64,000 bases of DNA, from assembly GCF_937616625.2 (NCBI RefSeq), contig NC_065574.1, positions 28,460,501-28,524,500 on the forward strand, in the 5' to 3' direction. The DNA is from Mercurialis annua. Lineage: Eukaryota > Streptophyta > Magnoliopsida > Malpighiales > Euphorbiaceae. The notes beneath the pieces were generated by a model that was not told the origin of the DNA, ran no database searches, and worked only from the letters and a program-made list of their open reading frames with translations. Both the position numbers and the translations under genes were made by a program. Numbering within the stretch: position 1 is the first letter of the stretch; each line of letters opens with the position of its first letter. Positions 1-13,411 of this stretch are shown piece by piece.

Positions 1-753
1 AATGTTTGGCTTAAATCGCTAAAAAGGTGGAACGTTTGGATTTGTTTCTTAACGTTTGTTACGTTTGGCTTAAATTGCAAAAAAGGTGAAACTTTTGGTT
101 TAGTTTTGTAACGTTTGTTAACGTTTGGCTTAAATCGCTAAAAAGGTGAAACGTTTGGATTTGTTTCGTAACGTTTGTAAACGTTTGGCATAAATCGCTA
201 AAAAGGTGAAACGTTTGGATTTGTTTCGTAACATTTGTAAATGTTTGGCTACAATCGCTAAAAAGGTAAAACGTTTGGATTTGTTTTATAACGTTTGTAA
301 ACGTTTGGATCAAATTGCTAAAAAGATGAAAAGTTTGGATTTGTTTCGTAACGTTTGTAAACGTTTGGCTTAAATCGCTAAAAAGGGGAAACGTTTGGAT
401 TTATTTTGTAACGTTTCTAAACCTTTGACTTCAATCGCTAAAAAGGTAAAAATGTTTGGATTTGTTTTGTAACATTTGTAAAACGTTTGGCTTAAATTGC
501 TAAAGAGGGGAAACGTTTGGATTAAATTGCTAAAAAGGTGAAACATTTGGATTTGTTTTGTAACTTTTGCAAACGTTTGGCTGAAATCGCTAAAAAGGGG
601 GAAACGTTTGGATTTGTGTTGTAAAGTTTGCAACGTTTGTATACGTTTGGCTCCAATCGCTAAAAAGGTGAAACGTTTGAATTTGTTTCGTAACGTTTTA
701 AACATTTGGATTAAATCACTAAAAAAGTGAAACGTTTGGATTTGTTTCGTAAC
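1..753 (+). repeat. 60-bp satellite array, block 1 (plus orientation)
   Basis: Tandem copies of a 60-bp monomer, exactly in phase over lines 121-300. Each monomer reads ACGTTTGGCTTAAATCGC, then TAAAAAGGTGAA, then ACGTTTGGATTTGTTTCGTA, then ACGTTTGTAA. 'Plus orientation' here and below means this reading is on the given strand. Monomers differ by scattered substitutions and by deletions of parts of a unit. The block is interrupted at 759 by a solo LTR and resumes at 3668. It is repeated nearly base for base at about 8641-9453. The long minus-strand open frames here arise because 60 is a multiple of three and the unit has one stop-free minus-strand frame; they are not genes. Confidence 0.97.
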
Positions 754-1213
754 GTTTGTGTCACGACCCATTTTCATGAATCGTGCCCGGCGCTAGGGTA
801 TGGGTATGGTTGTACCAAAACCCGTAGCAAGCCTTGCGGATAACAATTTAATTACATTTAAAACAAAGTACCTGCAGAAAACCACATGCTCGGGGGCAAC
901 CGAGACTTCAGCCTAATCTAGCAGTACAGATAAACAGCATATATTTAAAGTACGCTTTATCTCAAATAAACTCCAACATGGCAATATAATATAAATGCCA
1001 TAACACTGTAATCAGGCCACAAGCGATAAGTAATAGTTGGACCAATCCAACAACAATAGTCTAAAATATAAACGTAAGACTAAGACATGAATAATATGAA
1101 ACTACTACTGCGGTCTAAGAGTTTAAAACAGTTCGACTCCTTTATTTTGAAAATAAAAATAAAAACCTCCGAGAATGAAGAAACGGAGATCGACCAATGC
1201 TCAAATCATAAAC

Positions 1214-1506
1214 CTGGAAAATTTGGGAAAACAACGGGGTCAGATTTACTGAGTAGAGTTTATATAACCATTTACATTTATTAAGTTAAAAACCTTTAAA
1301 ACGTTTAATAAAACATTTTCATTATGGATTATCAATGAAACCCTAAACCACAATTCTAAATCCATTGTCGTGTCGGTGAGACGTATCTCAATAACCGATC
1401 CCCGACTATCACTTAATAAATAGTGAGCCCAGGAGACGTATCTTCCACCAGTGCCCTCACTAAGGTGAGACGTATCTCAAACCTACCTCAATACCATAAT
1501 CATTAC
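1214..1506 (-). other. Intron-like segment inside LTR family B
   Basis: In LTR sense a donor-like ACCG|GTAATG lies at about 1506 and a pyrimidine-rich acceptor AAATTTTCCAG|G at about 1214. The same pair, with better consensus, occurs in LTR family C at 47093-47330, and the acceptor side (CTGACCCC...TTTCAGG) is also kept in family A. The inference is a leader intron in the element RNA; splicing is not demonstrated. Confidence 0.35.
1377..1479. repeat. Three short inverted units TGAGACGTATCTCA in the LTR
   Basis: TGAGACGTATCTCA occurs at 1377-1390 and 1466-1479, with a diverged copy (GGAGACGTATCTTCC) at about 1432-1446. Each can form a short hairpin with TGAGA/TCTCA arms. The homologous place in the other family B LTR (56780-56912) holds a different three-fold repeat, so this position turns over rapidly. 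Confidence 0.6.
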
Positions 1507-2167
1507 CGGTGCGCACGCAGTCCCGATGATGCCCATCGAGTAGCACGTTCCAAATCAAATCCACAATGCCGAAAACAATTCAAAAGCTGCTTATACATAT
1601 ATATTTACAAAATATAACATTTGCTTAATAAAGAGGTAAATAGAGATATAAATTCACTGCTCGCTAAATCCACGTGATCCTGACAAGCACCTAACTCTGG
1701 TTCGCCTCTGAAGTACGAACATTCGACGGGTCTAAATAAAATATTAAAAATTATAATTAAAATCAGACCCTAACTCTAAAGAGTACTAGACACCACATAG
1801 GACCAGTACAACACAAAACCAAGTCACATTTAATAACACACTTATATTAAATGCATTCAAAATATAACCCGAGTTATAAGGTACAAATCCTATAATCACA
1901 TTTAAAATAGTACATAAATTAATTTAAATAAATCCGAGTTAAAATCCATATTAGTGAGTCAGCCGAGTTATTAAAAACTACCAAGCTTCTTTCCACTTAT
2001 TAGGCGACCACAGTCTAACCCAAACAAAACTTATAAATTTTATAAACCCGAGTTTATAAATTAAAAATACTTGATAAAACAATTATCTATATTAAAATAG
2101 AATTTAATATCTTATAGTTCAAGTAACCCAAGTTACAACCCAAAAACTTAATTAGATAAGTCATAAA

Positions 2168-2260
2168 AGTTTAGGGACTAAATTGTACTTTAGCCAAATA
2201 GGGACTAAACTGTACTTTAACCACTAAGGGCTAAATGGTACTTTAGTCAATTATAAAATC
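2168..2260. repeat. Three-fold ~30-bp repeat in LTR family B
   Basis: Units of the form GGGACTAAATTGTACTTTAG are repeated three times (about 2173, 2203 and 2228). The same array is at about 57612-57690 in the second B LTR, and a single related unit (GGACCAAAGTGGTAATTTAG) lies in family A LTRs, for example near 51185. Such 'GGGACTAAA' arrays recur in plant LTRs; no function is shown here. Confidence 0.7.
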
Positions 2261-3667
2261 CAATAAACTTCCCATTCTTAATTTACTAATTAAAAATCAA
2301 TTAGAAATCCCAAAAGATAAAACATAACTTAAATAAGTTTTTAGAAACTTTTAGGGGCTAATTTGTAATTTAACCAATTTATACCAAATCGAAATTCGAA
2401 GTTTAAATATAATTACCCGAGTAATTCTATTAGCTTAAATTATAAATAACTATCGTCTAAACATTTAATTTATAAATCAATAAATTCCAAGTATCTAAGT
2501 AAAGTTTAACTCTAAGGATTTATTTGTTTTAAACATAATAAATGAGGAACCATATTAGCATGTTAACCATCTCTTTCATTTAAATAACCAACAAACTCAT
2601 GTTCCTGCCGCCATGCCCTTTTTTTTTATGAATCATATTCATTAACAGTAGAAACATATAAACTCTTAACCAAAACCCATAAACCAACTTCAATCACAAT
2701 TTACACCCTAACATTCATGAAAGAAAACACCATCAACAAGCATGGAGATTCACGGTAGTAACAAGAACAAAAGGAACGACATAAATATATCATGAACATT
2801 GCGAGATCGAAACGGCGACGAAACTGGAGTTTGGTACGTACCGTTTGGAGAATAACTAGCTTGACGATTCAGAGATGGAATAAGGTGTGAATTGACAAGC
2901 TAAACAGTGCCTAACATTTACAAATTCCATGATCATGAGATTGCAGAAAACAACAGTTATATGAACTCTAATGCGATGAACCGGACGGCATTAAAAACAC
3001 GAGATTCAACGTACCAATTGATAAGAATTACGTAAAGATCAACAAGAACGGATTCGTATGATGTAGCGGCGATGAAACACTGATACGATGCTAAGATAAT
3101 GGAGTTACGAGTTAATAACGGCACGAGACGACATCGAATATTAAGCGAAGAAAACGTTGAGAACATTTACCGGATCGAGCGAACGGAAGGGATGATGATT
3201 TCAGGATGTTGAGGAAAAGTGGCGGCTGAGTTTGGTGTTTTAAGATGAAGGAATATTAGGTTAAGGCAAGAAACGTGATGGCAGCAAGCTTTTATAAGGA
3301 TGAGGAATGAAGGCTTTTTATGAGCATATTTATTTACTCAAACAACATGAATATGACTTATTCAACTAATACTAAAATGTGGGCTTTTCATTTTAAACAA
3401 AATAAAGATGGGCCACGTAAAAGAAAAGGAAGGAATGCATGGATCTTCCTTTCTCATGCATGGAACATTTTTATTTTATTTTTATTTTTAAATTTAATAA
3501 TACACAATAAATACAAATCGGATCACGATCGAATCAACGAGCGACTAAAATAAAATTAAATAAAAATATATAATAATAATAATTATAAATTAGTTAAAAC
3601 TTGACGGAATGTAAAAATTTATAATTAAAGTTTAAAAATAATTTTAAAAAAATTACGGGATATTACA

Positions 3668-6459
3668 GTTTGTAAACGTTTGGCTTAAATAGCTAAAAAG
3701 GTGAAACGTTTGGATTAAATCACTAAAAATGTGAAACTTTTGGATTTGTTTCAAAACATTTTAAACGTTTGGTTTTGTTTCGTAAAATTTGTAAACGTTT
3801 GCCTTCAATCGCTAAAAAGGGGAAACGTTTGGTTTTGTTTCGTAACATTTGTAAATGTTTGGATTTGTTTTGTAACGTTTGTAACCGTTTGGCTTAAATC
3901 GATAAAAAGGTTAAAGGTTTGTTTTGTTTCATTACGTTTGTAAACGTTTGGCTTAAATCGCTAAAAAGGTGAAACGGTTGTATATGTTTGTGACGTTTGA
4001 AAACGTTTGGCTTAAATCGCTAAAAAGGTGAAACGTTTGGATTGGTTTTGTATCATTTGTAAACGTTTGGCTTAAATCGCTAAAAAGGTGAAACATTTGG
4101 ATTTGTTTCGTAACGTTTGTTAACGTTTGGCTTAAAGCGCTTAAAAGTTGAAACGTTTGGATTTGTTTTGTAATGTTTGTAAGCGTTGGCTTAAATCGCT
4201 AAAAAGGTGAAACGTTTGGATTTGTTTTGTATCGTCTTTAAACGTTTGGCTTAAATCGCTAAAAAGGTGAAACATTTGGATTTGTTTTATAACGTTTGTT
4301 AACGTTTGGATTAAAGCGCTTAAAAGTTGAAACGTTTGGATTTGTTTTATAATATTTGTAAACGTTTGGCTTCAATCGCTAAAAACGTGAAACGTTTGGA
4401 TTTGTTTTGTAACGTTTGTAAACGTTTGGCTTCAATCGCTAAATAAGTGAAACGTTTGCATTTGTTTTGTAATCTTTGTAAAGGTTTGGTTTAAATTGCT
4501 AAAAAGGTGAAACGTTTGGATTTATTTCGTAACGTTTTAAACTTTTGGATTTTTTTTGTAGCGTTTGTAAACTTTTGGCTTAAATCGCTAAAAAGGTGAA
4601 ACTTTTGGTTTTGTTTTGTAACGTTTGTAAACGTTTGACTTAAATTGCTAAAAAGGTGAAACGTTTGGATTTGCTTTGTAACGTTTGAAAACGTTTGGCT
4701 TAAATCGCTTAAAAGTTGAAATATTTAGATTTGTTTCGTAACGTTTGTAAACGTTTGGTTTTGTTTTGTAACGTTTGTAAACGTTTGGCTTAAATCACTA
4801 AAAAGGTGAAATATTTGGATTTGTTTCGTAACGTTTGTAAACGTTTTGCTTAAATTGCTAAAAGGGGAATGTTTGGATTTGTTTTGTAACGTTTTTAAAC
4901 GTTTGCCTTAAATCACTAAAAAGGTGAAACATTTAGATTTGTTTTGTAACGTTTGTAAACGTTTGGCTCAAAGTGCTAAAAAGGGGAAACGTTTGGATTT
5001 GTTTTGTAACGTTTGAAAACGTTTGGCATAAATCGCGAAAAAAGGTGAAATCGCTAAAAAGGTGAAACATTTGGATTTGTTTTGTAACGTTTGTAAACGT
5101 TTGGCTCAAATTGCTAAAAAGGCAAAACATTTGGTTTTGTTTTGTAACATTTGTAAACACTTGGCTTAAAACGTTAAAGAGGTGAAACGTTTGGATATGT
5201 TTCGTAACGTTTTTAACATTTGCTTTTGTTTAGTAACGTTTTAAATGCTTGGATTTATTTCGTAACATTGTTTGGCTTAAATCACTAAAAAGGTGAAATG
5301 TTTGGTTTTGTTTCGTAACATTTTAAACGTTTGGTTTTGTTTCGTATTGTTTGTAAACGTTTGGCGTCAATCGCGAAAAAGGTGAAACGTTTGGGTTTGT
5401 TTTGTAATGTTTGTAAACCTTTGGCTTAAATCGCTAAAAAGGTGAAACGTTTGTAAACGTTTGGTTTTGTTTTGCAACATTTGTAAACGTTTGGCTTAAT
5501 TCGCTAAAATGGTGAAACATTTGGATTCTTTTCGTAACGTTTTGAACGTTTGGTTTTGTTTTACAACGCATTAAACACTTGGTTTTATTTTGTAACGTTT
5601 GTAAACGTTTGGCTTAAATAGCTAAATAGGTGAAATGTTTGGATTTTTTTCGTAATGTTTGTTAACGTTTGGCTTAATTTGCTAAAAAGGTTAAAAGTTT
5701 GGATTTGTTTTGTATCGTTTGTAAACGTTTAGTTTAAATTGCTAAAAAGGTTAAACGTTTGGATTTGTTTCGTAACGTTTTAAACGCTTAGAATTTTTTC
5801 GTAACATTTGTAATCGTTTGGCTTAAATCGATAAAAAGATAAAACGTTTGGATTTGTTTCGTAACGTTTTAACCATTTAGTTTTGTTTCGCAACGTTTGT
5901 AAACGTTTGGATTTGTTTCGTAACGTTATAAGTGTTTGGTTTTGTTTTGTAAAGCTTGTAAACGTTTATCTTTAATCGCAAAAAGGGAAAACGTTTGGAT
6001 TTGTTTTGTAACATTTATAAACATTTGGTTTCCATCGCTAAAAAGGTGAAACATTTGGATTTGTTTAGATACGTTTTATACGTTTGGTTTTGTTTCGTAA
6101 CGTTTGTAAACGTTTGGCTTCAATCGCTAAAAAGGTGAAACGTTCGACTTTGTTTTGTAACGTTTACATTTGGCTTCAATCGCTAAAAAGGTGAAACGCT
6201 TGGATTTGGTTTATAACGTTTGTAAACGTTTGGCTTAAATCGCTAAAAAGAGGAAACGTTCAGATTTATTTTGTAATGTTTGGCATAAATCGTTAAAAAG
6301 GTGAAACGTTTGGATTTTTTTGTTACGTTTGTAAACGTTTGGCTTAAATCGCAAATAAGTTAAAACGTTTGGATTTGTTTCGTAACGTTTTAAACGTTTG
6401 GAATTGTTTTGTACCGTTTGTAAAGTTTTCGCTTAAATCACTAAAAAGATGAAACGTTT
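3668..6459 (+). repeat. 60-bp satellite, plus orientation
   Basis: Continuation of the satellite after the solo LTR, beginning with the second target-duplication copy. It contains full 60-bp monomers mixed with truncated ones, where GTTTTGTTTCGTAACGTTT modules follow each other without the GCTTAAATCGC half. Bases 3668-4860 match 9454-10645 with few differences, and 4880-6459 match 11405-12984. Between the two matches the downstream copy carries about 739 bp more (roughly 10680-11418). Confidence 0.96.
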
Positions 6460-6886
6460 AAAACGCTACGAAACAAATCCAAATATTTCACTTTTTTAGC
6501 GATTTAAGCTAAACGTTTACAAAACACAAACGTTTAATACGTTACAAAATAAATCCAAACGTTAGAAAACAAATCCAAATGTTTCACCTTTTTCGTGTTT
6601 TAAGCCAAACATTTACAAACGTTATGAAACAAATTCGAACGTTTACAAACGTTACGAAATAAAACCAAACGTTTGGCTCAAATTGCTATTTAGGCCGAAC
6701 ATTTATAAACGTTAGAAAACAAATCGAAACGTTTCCCCTTTTTAGCGATTGAAGGAAAACGTTACGAAAAAAAAACAAACTTTTCCCCTTTTTAGCGATT
6801 GAAGCGAAACGTTTGCAAACGTTACGAAACAAATCGCTTAAACGTTAAATCCAAGTTACGAACGTTAGCAATTTAAGCCAAACATT
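6460..6886 (-). repeat. Inverted satellite block (copy 1 of a recurring marker)
   Basis: The satellite switches to minus orientation (AAACGCTACGAAACAAATCC...) at an AAACGTTT-like palindrome and switches back at 6886. A 240-bp stretch near its right end, including AATCGCTTAAACGTTAAATC, recurs at about 13172-13411, 21092-21376 and 27172-27432. It serves as a landmark for the higher-order unit. A short plus-oriented piece is embedded near 6667-6693. Confidence 0.9.
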
Positions 6887-9800
6887 TGGATTTGTTTCAT
6901 AACGTTTGTAAACGTTTGGCTTAAATCGCTAAAAAGGGGAAACGTTTGGATTTGCTTTGTAATATTTGTAAACGTTTGGCTTAAATTGCTAGAAAGGTGA
7001 AACGTTTGGATTTGTTTCGTAACGTTTCTAAACGTTTGGCTTAAATTGCTAAAAAAGTGAAACATTTGGTTTTGTTTCGTAAAGTTTGAAACGTTTGGCT
7101 TGAATCACTAAAAAGGTGACACGTTTAGATTTGTTTCGCAACTTTTGTAAAAGTTTGGATTTGTTTTGTAACGTTTGTAAACCTTTGGCTTAAATTGCTA
7201 AAAAGGTGAAACATTTGGATTTGTTTTGTAACGTTTGTAAACGTTTGGCTTAAATCGCTAAAAAGGTGAAACATTTCGTTTTGTAACATTTGTAAACGTT
7301 TGGATTAAATTACTAAAAATGTGAAACGTTTGGTTTTGTTTCGTAACGTTTGTAAACGTTTGGTTTAAATCGCTAAAAAGGTGAAACATTTGGATTTGTT
7401 TCGTAACGTTTGTAAACGTTTGGCATAAATCGCTAAAAAGGGGAAACGTTTGGATTTGTTTTGTATCGTTTTTAAACATTTGGCTTAAATCGCTAAAAAG
7501 GTGAAACATTTGGATTTGTTTCATAACGTTTGTTAACGTTTGGATTAAAGGGCTTAAAAGTTGAAACGTTTGGATTTGTTTTGTAATATTTGTAAACGTT
7601 TGGCTTCAATCGCTAAAAACGTGAAACGTTTGGATTTGTTTTGTAACGTTTGTAAACGTTTGGCTTCAATCGCTAAATAGGTGAAACGTTTGCATTTGTT
7701 TTGTAATGTTTGTAAAGGTCTGGCTTAAATTGCTAAAAAGGTGAAACGTTTAGATTTATTTCGTAACGTTTTAAACTTTTGGATTTTTTTTGTAGCGTTT
7801 GTAAACTTTTGGTTTAAATTGCTAAAAAGGTGAAACTTTTGGTTTTGTTTTGTAACGTTTGTAAACGTTTGGCTTAAATTGCTAAAAAGGTGAAACGTTT
7901 GGATTTGCTTTGTAACGTTTGAAAACGTTTGGCTAAAATCGCTAAAAAGGTGAAACGTTTGGATTTGTTTTGTATCGTTTTTAAACGTTTGGCTTAAATC
8001 ACTAAAAAAGTGAAACATTTGGATTTGTTTCATAACGTTTGTTAACGTTTGGATTAAAGGGCTTAAAAGTTGAAACGTTTGGATTTGTTTTGTAATATTT
8101 GTAAACGTTTGGCTTCAATAGCTAAAAACGTGAAACGTTTGGATTTGTTTTGTAACTTTTGTAAAAGTTTGGCTTCAATCGCTAAATAGGTGAAACGTTT
8201 GCATTTGTTTTGTAATGTTTGTAAAGGTCTGGCTTAAATGGCTAAAAAGGTGAAACGTTTAGATTTATTTCGTAACGTTTTAAACTTTTGGATTTTTTTT
8301 GTAGCGTTTGTAAACGTTTGGCTTAAATCGCTAAAAAGGTGAAACTTTTGGTTTTGTTTTGTAACGTTTGTAAACGTTTGGTTTAAATTGCTAAAAAGAT
8401 GAAACGTTTGGATTTGCTTTGTAACGTTTGAAAACGTTTGGCTTAAATCGCTTAAAAGGTGAAATATTTGGATTTGTTTCGTAACGTTTGTAAACGTTTG
8501 GTTTTGTTTTGTAACGTTTGTAAACGTTTGGCTTAAATCACTAAAAAGGTGAAATATTTGGATTTGTTTTGTAACGTTTGTAAACGTTTCCCTTAAATTG
8601 TTTAAAAGGTGAAACGTTTGATTTGTTTCGAAACGTTAGTAAATGATTGGCTTAAATCGCTAAAAAGGTGAAACGTTTGGATTTGTTTCTTAACGTTTGT
8701 TACGTTTGGCTTAAATTGCAAAAAAAGATGAAACGTTTAGTTTTGTTTTGTAGCGTTTGTAAACGTTTAGTTTAAATAGCTAAAAATGTGAAATGTCTGG
8801 ATTTTTTCGTAACGTTTGTAAACGTTTGGCTTAAACCGCTAAAAAGGTGAAACGTTTGGATTTGTTTCGTATCGTTTGTAAACGTTTGGCATAAATCGCT
8901 AAAAAGGTGAAACGTTTGGATTTGTTTCGTAACATTTGTAAATGTTTGGCTACAATCGCTAAAAAGGTAAAACGTTTGGATTTGTTTTATAACGTTTGTA
9001 AACGTTTGGATCAAATTGCTAAAAAGATGAAAAGTTTGGATTTGTTTCGTAACGTTTGTAAAAGTTTGGCTTAAATCGCTAAAAAGGGGAAACGTTTGGA
9101 TTTATTTTGTAACGTTTCTAAACCTTTGACTTCAATCGCTAAAAAGGTAAAATGTTTGGATTTGTTTTGTAACATTTGTAAAACGTTTGGCTTAAATTGC
9201 TAAAGAGGGGAAACGTTTGGATTAAATTGCTAAAAAGGTGAAACATTTGGATTTGTTTTGTAACTTTTGCAAACGTTTGGCTGAAATCGCTAAAAAGGAG
9301 GAAACATTTGGATTTGTGTTGTAAAGTTTGCAACGTTTGTATACGTTTGGCTCCAATCGCTAAAAAGGTGAAACGTTTGAATTTGTTTCGTAACGTTTTA
9401 AACATTTGGATTAAATCACTAAAAAAGTGAAACGTTTGGATTTGTTTCGTAACGTTTGTAAACGTTTGGCTTAAATAGCTAAAAAGGTGAAACGTTTGGA
9501 TTAAATCACTAAAAATGTGAAACTTTTGGATTTGTTTCAAAACATTTTAAACGTTTGGTTTTGTTTCGTAAAATTTGTGAACGTTTGCGTTCAATCGCTA
9601 AAAAGGAGAAACTTTTTGTTTTGTTTCGTAACATTTGTAAATGTTTGGATTTGTTTTGTAACGTTTGTAACCGTTTGGCTTAAATTGATAAAAAGGTTAA
9701 AGGTTTGTTTTGTTTCATTACGTTTGTAAACGTTTGGCTTAAATCGCTAAAAAGGTGAAACGTTTGTATATGTTTGTAACGTTTGAAAACGTTTGGCTTA

Positions 9801-12800
9801 AATCGCTAAAAAGGTGAAACGTTTGGATTGGTTTTGTATCATTTGTAAACGTTTGGCTTAAATCGCTAAAAAGGTGAAACATTTGGATTTGTTTCGTAAC
9901 GTTTGTTAACGTTTGGCTTAAAGCGCTTAAAAGTTGAAACGTTTGGATTTGTTTTGTAATGTTTGTAAGCGTTGGCTTAAATCGCTAAAAAGGTGAAACG
10001 TTTGGATTTGTTTTGTATCGTCTTTAAACGTTCGGCTTAAATCGCTAAAAAGGTGAAACATTTGGATTTGTTTTATAACGTTTGTTAACGTTTGGATTAA
10101 AGCGCTTAAAAGTGGAAACGTTTGGATTTGTTTTATAATATTTGTAAACGTTTGGCTTCAATCGCTAAAAACGTGAAACGTTTGGATTTGTTTTGTAATG
10201 TTTGTAAACGTTTTGCTTCAATCGCTAAATAAGTGAAACGTTTGCATTTGTTTTGTAATCTTTGTAAAGGTTTGGTTTAAATTGCTAAAAAGGTGAAACG
10301 TTTGGATTTATTTCGTAACGTTTTAAACTTTTGGATTTTTTTTGTAGCGTTTGTAAACTTTTGGCTTAAATCGCTAAAAAGGTGAAACTTTTGGTTTTGT
10401 TTTGTAACGTTTGTAAACGTTTGGCTTAAATTGCTAAAAAGGTGAAACGTTTGGATTTGCTTTGTAATGTTTGAAAACGTTTGGCTTAAATCGCTTAATA
10501 GGTGAAATATTTAGATTTGTTTCGTAACGTTTGTAAACGTTTGGTTTTGTTTTGTAACGTTTGTAAACGTTTGGCTTAAATCACTAAAAAGGTGAAATAT
10601 TTGGATTTGTTTCGTAACGTTTGTAAACGTTTTGCTTAAATTGCTAAAAGGGGAATGTTTGGATTTGTTTTGTAACGTTTGTAAACGTTTTGCTTAAACC
10701 GCTAAAAAGGTGAAACGTTTAGATTTGTTTTGTTACGTTTTAAAACGCACTGATTGTTTTTGTAATGTTTGTAAACGTTTGGCTTACATGACTAAAAAGA
10801 TGTAACGTTTGGTTTTGTTTCGCGACGTTTGTAAACGTTTGGCTTTTATCGCTAAAAAGGTGAAACATTTGGATTTGTTTTGTAACGTTCGAAAACTTTT
10901 GTCTAAAATCGTTAAAAAGGTGAAACGTTTGGTTTTGTTTCTTAACGTTTCGTAAACGTTTGGTTTTTTTTTTGTAACGTTTGTAAACGTTTGCCTTCAA
11001 TCTCTAAAAAGGTAAAACATTTGGATTTGTTTTGTAACATTTTAAACATTTAGTTTTGTTTCAAAACTTTTGTAAACGTTTGGCTTCTATCGCTAAAAAG
11101 GAGAAACGTTTGGATTAAATTGCTAAAAAGGGGAATCGTTTTGAATTGTTTTGAACGTTTGTAAACGTTTGGCTCAAATTGCTAAAAAGGTGAAAAGTTT
11201 GGATTTGTTTTCTAATGTTTGGCTTTCATCGCTGAAAAGGCGAAACATTGAAATTTGTTGTGTAACGTTTGTAAACGTTTCGCTTAAATCGCTAAAAAAG
11301 GGAAACGTTTGGATTTGTTTCGAAATGTTTTAAATGTTTGGTTTTGTTTTGTAACATTTATAAACGTTTGGCTTAAATCGCTAAAAACGTGAAACGTTTG
11401 GATTTGTTTTGTAACGTTTGTAAACGTTTGCCTTAAATCACTAAAAAGGTGAAACATTTAGATTTGTTTTGTAACGTTTGTAAACGTTTGGCTCAAAGTG
11501 CTAAAAAGGTGAAACGTTTGGATTTGTTTTGTAACGTTTGACAACGTTTGGCATAAATCGCGAAAAAAGGTGAAATCGCTAAAAAGGTGAAACATTTGGA
11601 TTTGTTTTGTAACGTTTGTAAACGTTTGGCTCAAATTGCTAAAAAGGCAAAACATTTGGTTTTGTTTTGTAACATTTGTAAACACTTGGCTTAAAACGTT
11701 AAAGAGGTGAAACGTTTGGATATGTTTCGTAACGTTTTTAACATTTGGTTTTGTTTAGTAACGTTTTTAATGCTTGGATTTATTTCGTAACATTGTTTGT
11801 CTTAAATCACTAAAAAGGTGAAATGTTTGGTTTTGTTTCGTAACATTTTAAACGTTTGGTTTTGTTTCGTATTGTTTGTAAACGTTTGGCGTCAATCGCG
11901 AAAAAGGTGAAACGTTTGGGTTTGTTTTGTAATGTTTGTAAACCTTTGGCTTAAATCGCTAAAAAGGTGAAACGTTTGTAAACGTTTGGTTTTGTTTTGC
12001 AACGTTTGTAAACGTTTGGCGTAATTCGCTAAAATGGTGAAACATTTGGATTCTTTTCGTAACGTTTTGAACGTTTGGTTTTGTTTTACAACGCATTAAA
12101 CACTTGGTTTTATTTTGTAACGTTTGTAAACGTTTGGCTTAAATAGCTAAATAGGTGAAATGTTTGGATTTGTTTCGTAATGTTTGTTAACGTTTGGCTT
12201 AATTTGCTAAAAAGGTTAAACGTTTGGATTTGTTTTGTATCGTTTGTAAACGTTTAGTTTAAATTGCTAAAAAGGTTAAACGTTTGGATTTGTTTCGTAA
12301 CGTTTTAAACGCTTAGAATTTTTTCGTAACATTTGTAATCGTTTGGCTTGAATCGATAAAAAGATAAAACGTTTGGATTTGTTTCGTAACGATTTAACCA
12401 TTTAGTTTTGTTTCGCAACGTTTGTAAACGTTTGGATTTGTTTCGTAACGTTTTAAGTGTTTGGTTTTGTTTCGTAAAGCTTGTAAACGTTTATCTTTAA
12501 TCGCAAAAAGGGAAAACGTTTGGATTTGTTTTGTAACATTTATAAACATTTGGCTTCCATCGCTAAAAAGGTGAAACATTTGGATTTGTTTAGATACGTT
12601 TTATACGTTTGGTTTTGTTTCGTAACGTTTGTAAACGTTTGGCTTCAATCGCTAAAAAGGTGAAACGTTCGACTTTGATTTGTAACGTTTACATTTGGCT
12701 TCAATTGCTAAAAAGGTGAAACGCTTGGATTTGGTTTGTAACGTTTGTAAACGTTTGGCTTAAATCGCTAAAAAGAGGAAACGTTCAGATTTATTTTGTA

Positions 12801-12983
12801 ATGTTTGGCATAAATCGTTAAAAAGGTGAAACGTTTGGATTTTTTTGTTACGTTTGTAAACGTTTGGCTTAAATCGCAAATAAGTTAAAACGTTTGGATT
12901 TGTTTCGTAACGTTTTAAACGTTTGGAATTGTTTTGTACCGTTTGTAAAGGTTTCGCTTAAATCACTAAAAAGATGAAACGTT
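6887..12983 (+). repeat. 60-bp satellite, plus orientation, with internal segmental duplications
   Basis: Plus-oriented satellite. From about 8641 it repeats the sequence that begins the window. The stretch 7441-7949 is repeated directly as 7950-8458 (offset 509 bp; diagnostic variants ATTAAAGGGCTTAAAAGTTG and GTAAAGGTCTGGC). Both copies are also related to 4220-4860 and 10010-10645. The site equivalent to the solo-LTR insertion is uninterrupted at 9451-9465. Confidence 0.95.
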
Positions 12984-13411
12984 TAAAACGCTATGAAACA
13001 AATTCAAACATTTCACTTTTTTAGCGATTTAAGAAAAACGTTTACAAAACACAAACGTTTAATACGTTACAAAATAAATCCAAACGTTAGAAAACAAATC
13101 CAAACGTTTCACCTTTTTCGTGTTTTAAGCCAAACATTTACAAACGTTATGAAACAAATCCGAACGTTTACAAACGTTACGAAATAAAACCAAACGTTTG
13201 GCTCAAATTGCTATTTAGGCCGAACATTTACAAACGTTAGAAAACAAATCGAAACGTTTCCTCTTTTTAGCGATTGAAGGAAAACGTTATGAAAAAAAAA
13301 CAAACTTTTCCCCTTTTTAGCGATTGAAGCGAAACGTTTACAAACGTTACGAAACAAATCGCTTAAACGTTAAATCCAAGTTACGAACGTTAGCAATTTA
13401 AGCCAAACATT
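12984..13411 (-). repeat. Inverted satellite block (marker copy 2)
   Basis: Minus-oriented satellite homologous to 6460-6886 at an offset of about 6525 bp, with the same switch points at both ends and the same embedded plus-oriented fragment. This shows that the inversion breakpoints were copied with the higher-order unit rather than formed twice. Confidence 0.9.

Larger units (their letters stand above)
759..3667 (-). mobile_element. Solo LTR, family B (2909 bp), minus orientation
   Basis: Starts TGTCACGACCC and ends GATATTACA on the given strand, so in its own sense it runs TGTAATATCCC...GGGTCGTGACA, with the TG...CA ends of an LTR. It is bounded by a perfect 5-bp target duplication GTTTG (754-758 and 3668-3672). 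Removing the insert and one copy restores a normal satellite monomer, and that empty site exists at 9454-9458. A related LTR lies at 56189-59082. No primer-binding site, polypurine tract or internal region is attached, so it is a solo LTR left by recombination between the two LTRs of an element. No protein is encoded; the short open frames at 1087-1284, 1423-1617 and 2957-3166 have no recognisable domain. Confidence 0.93.
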
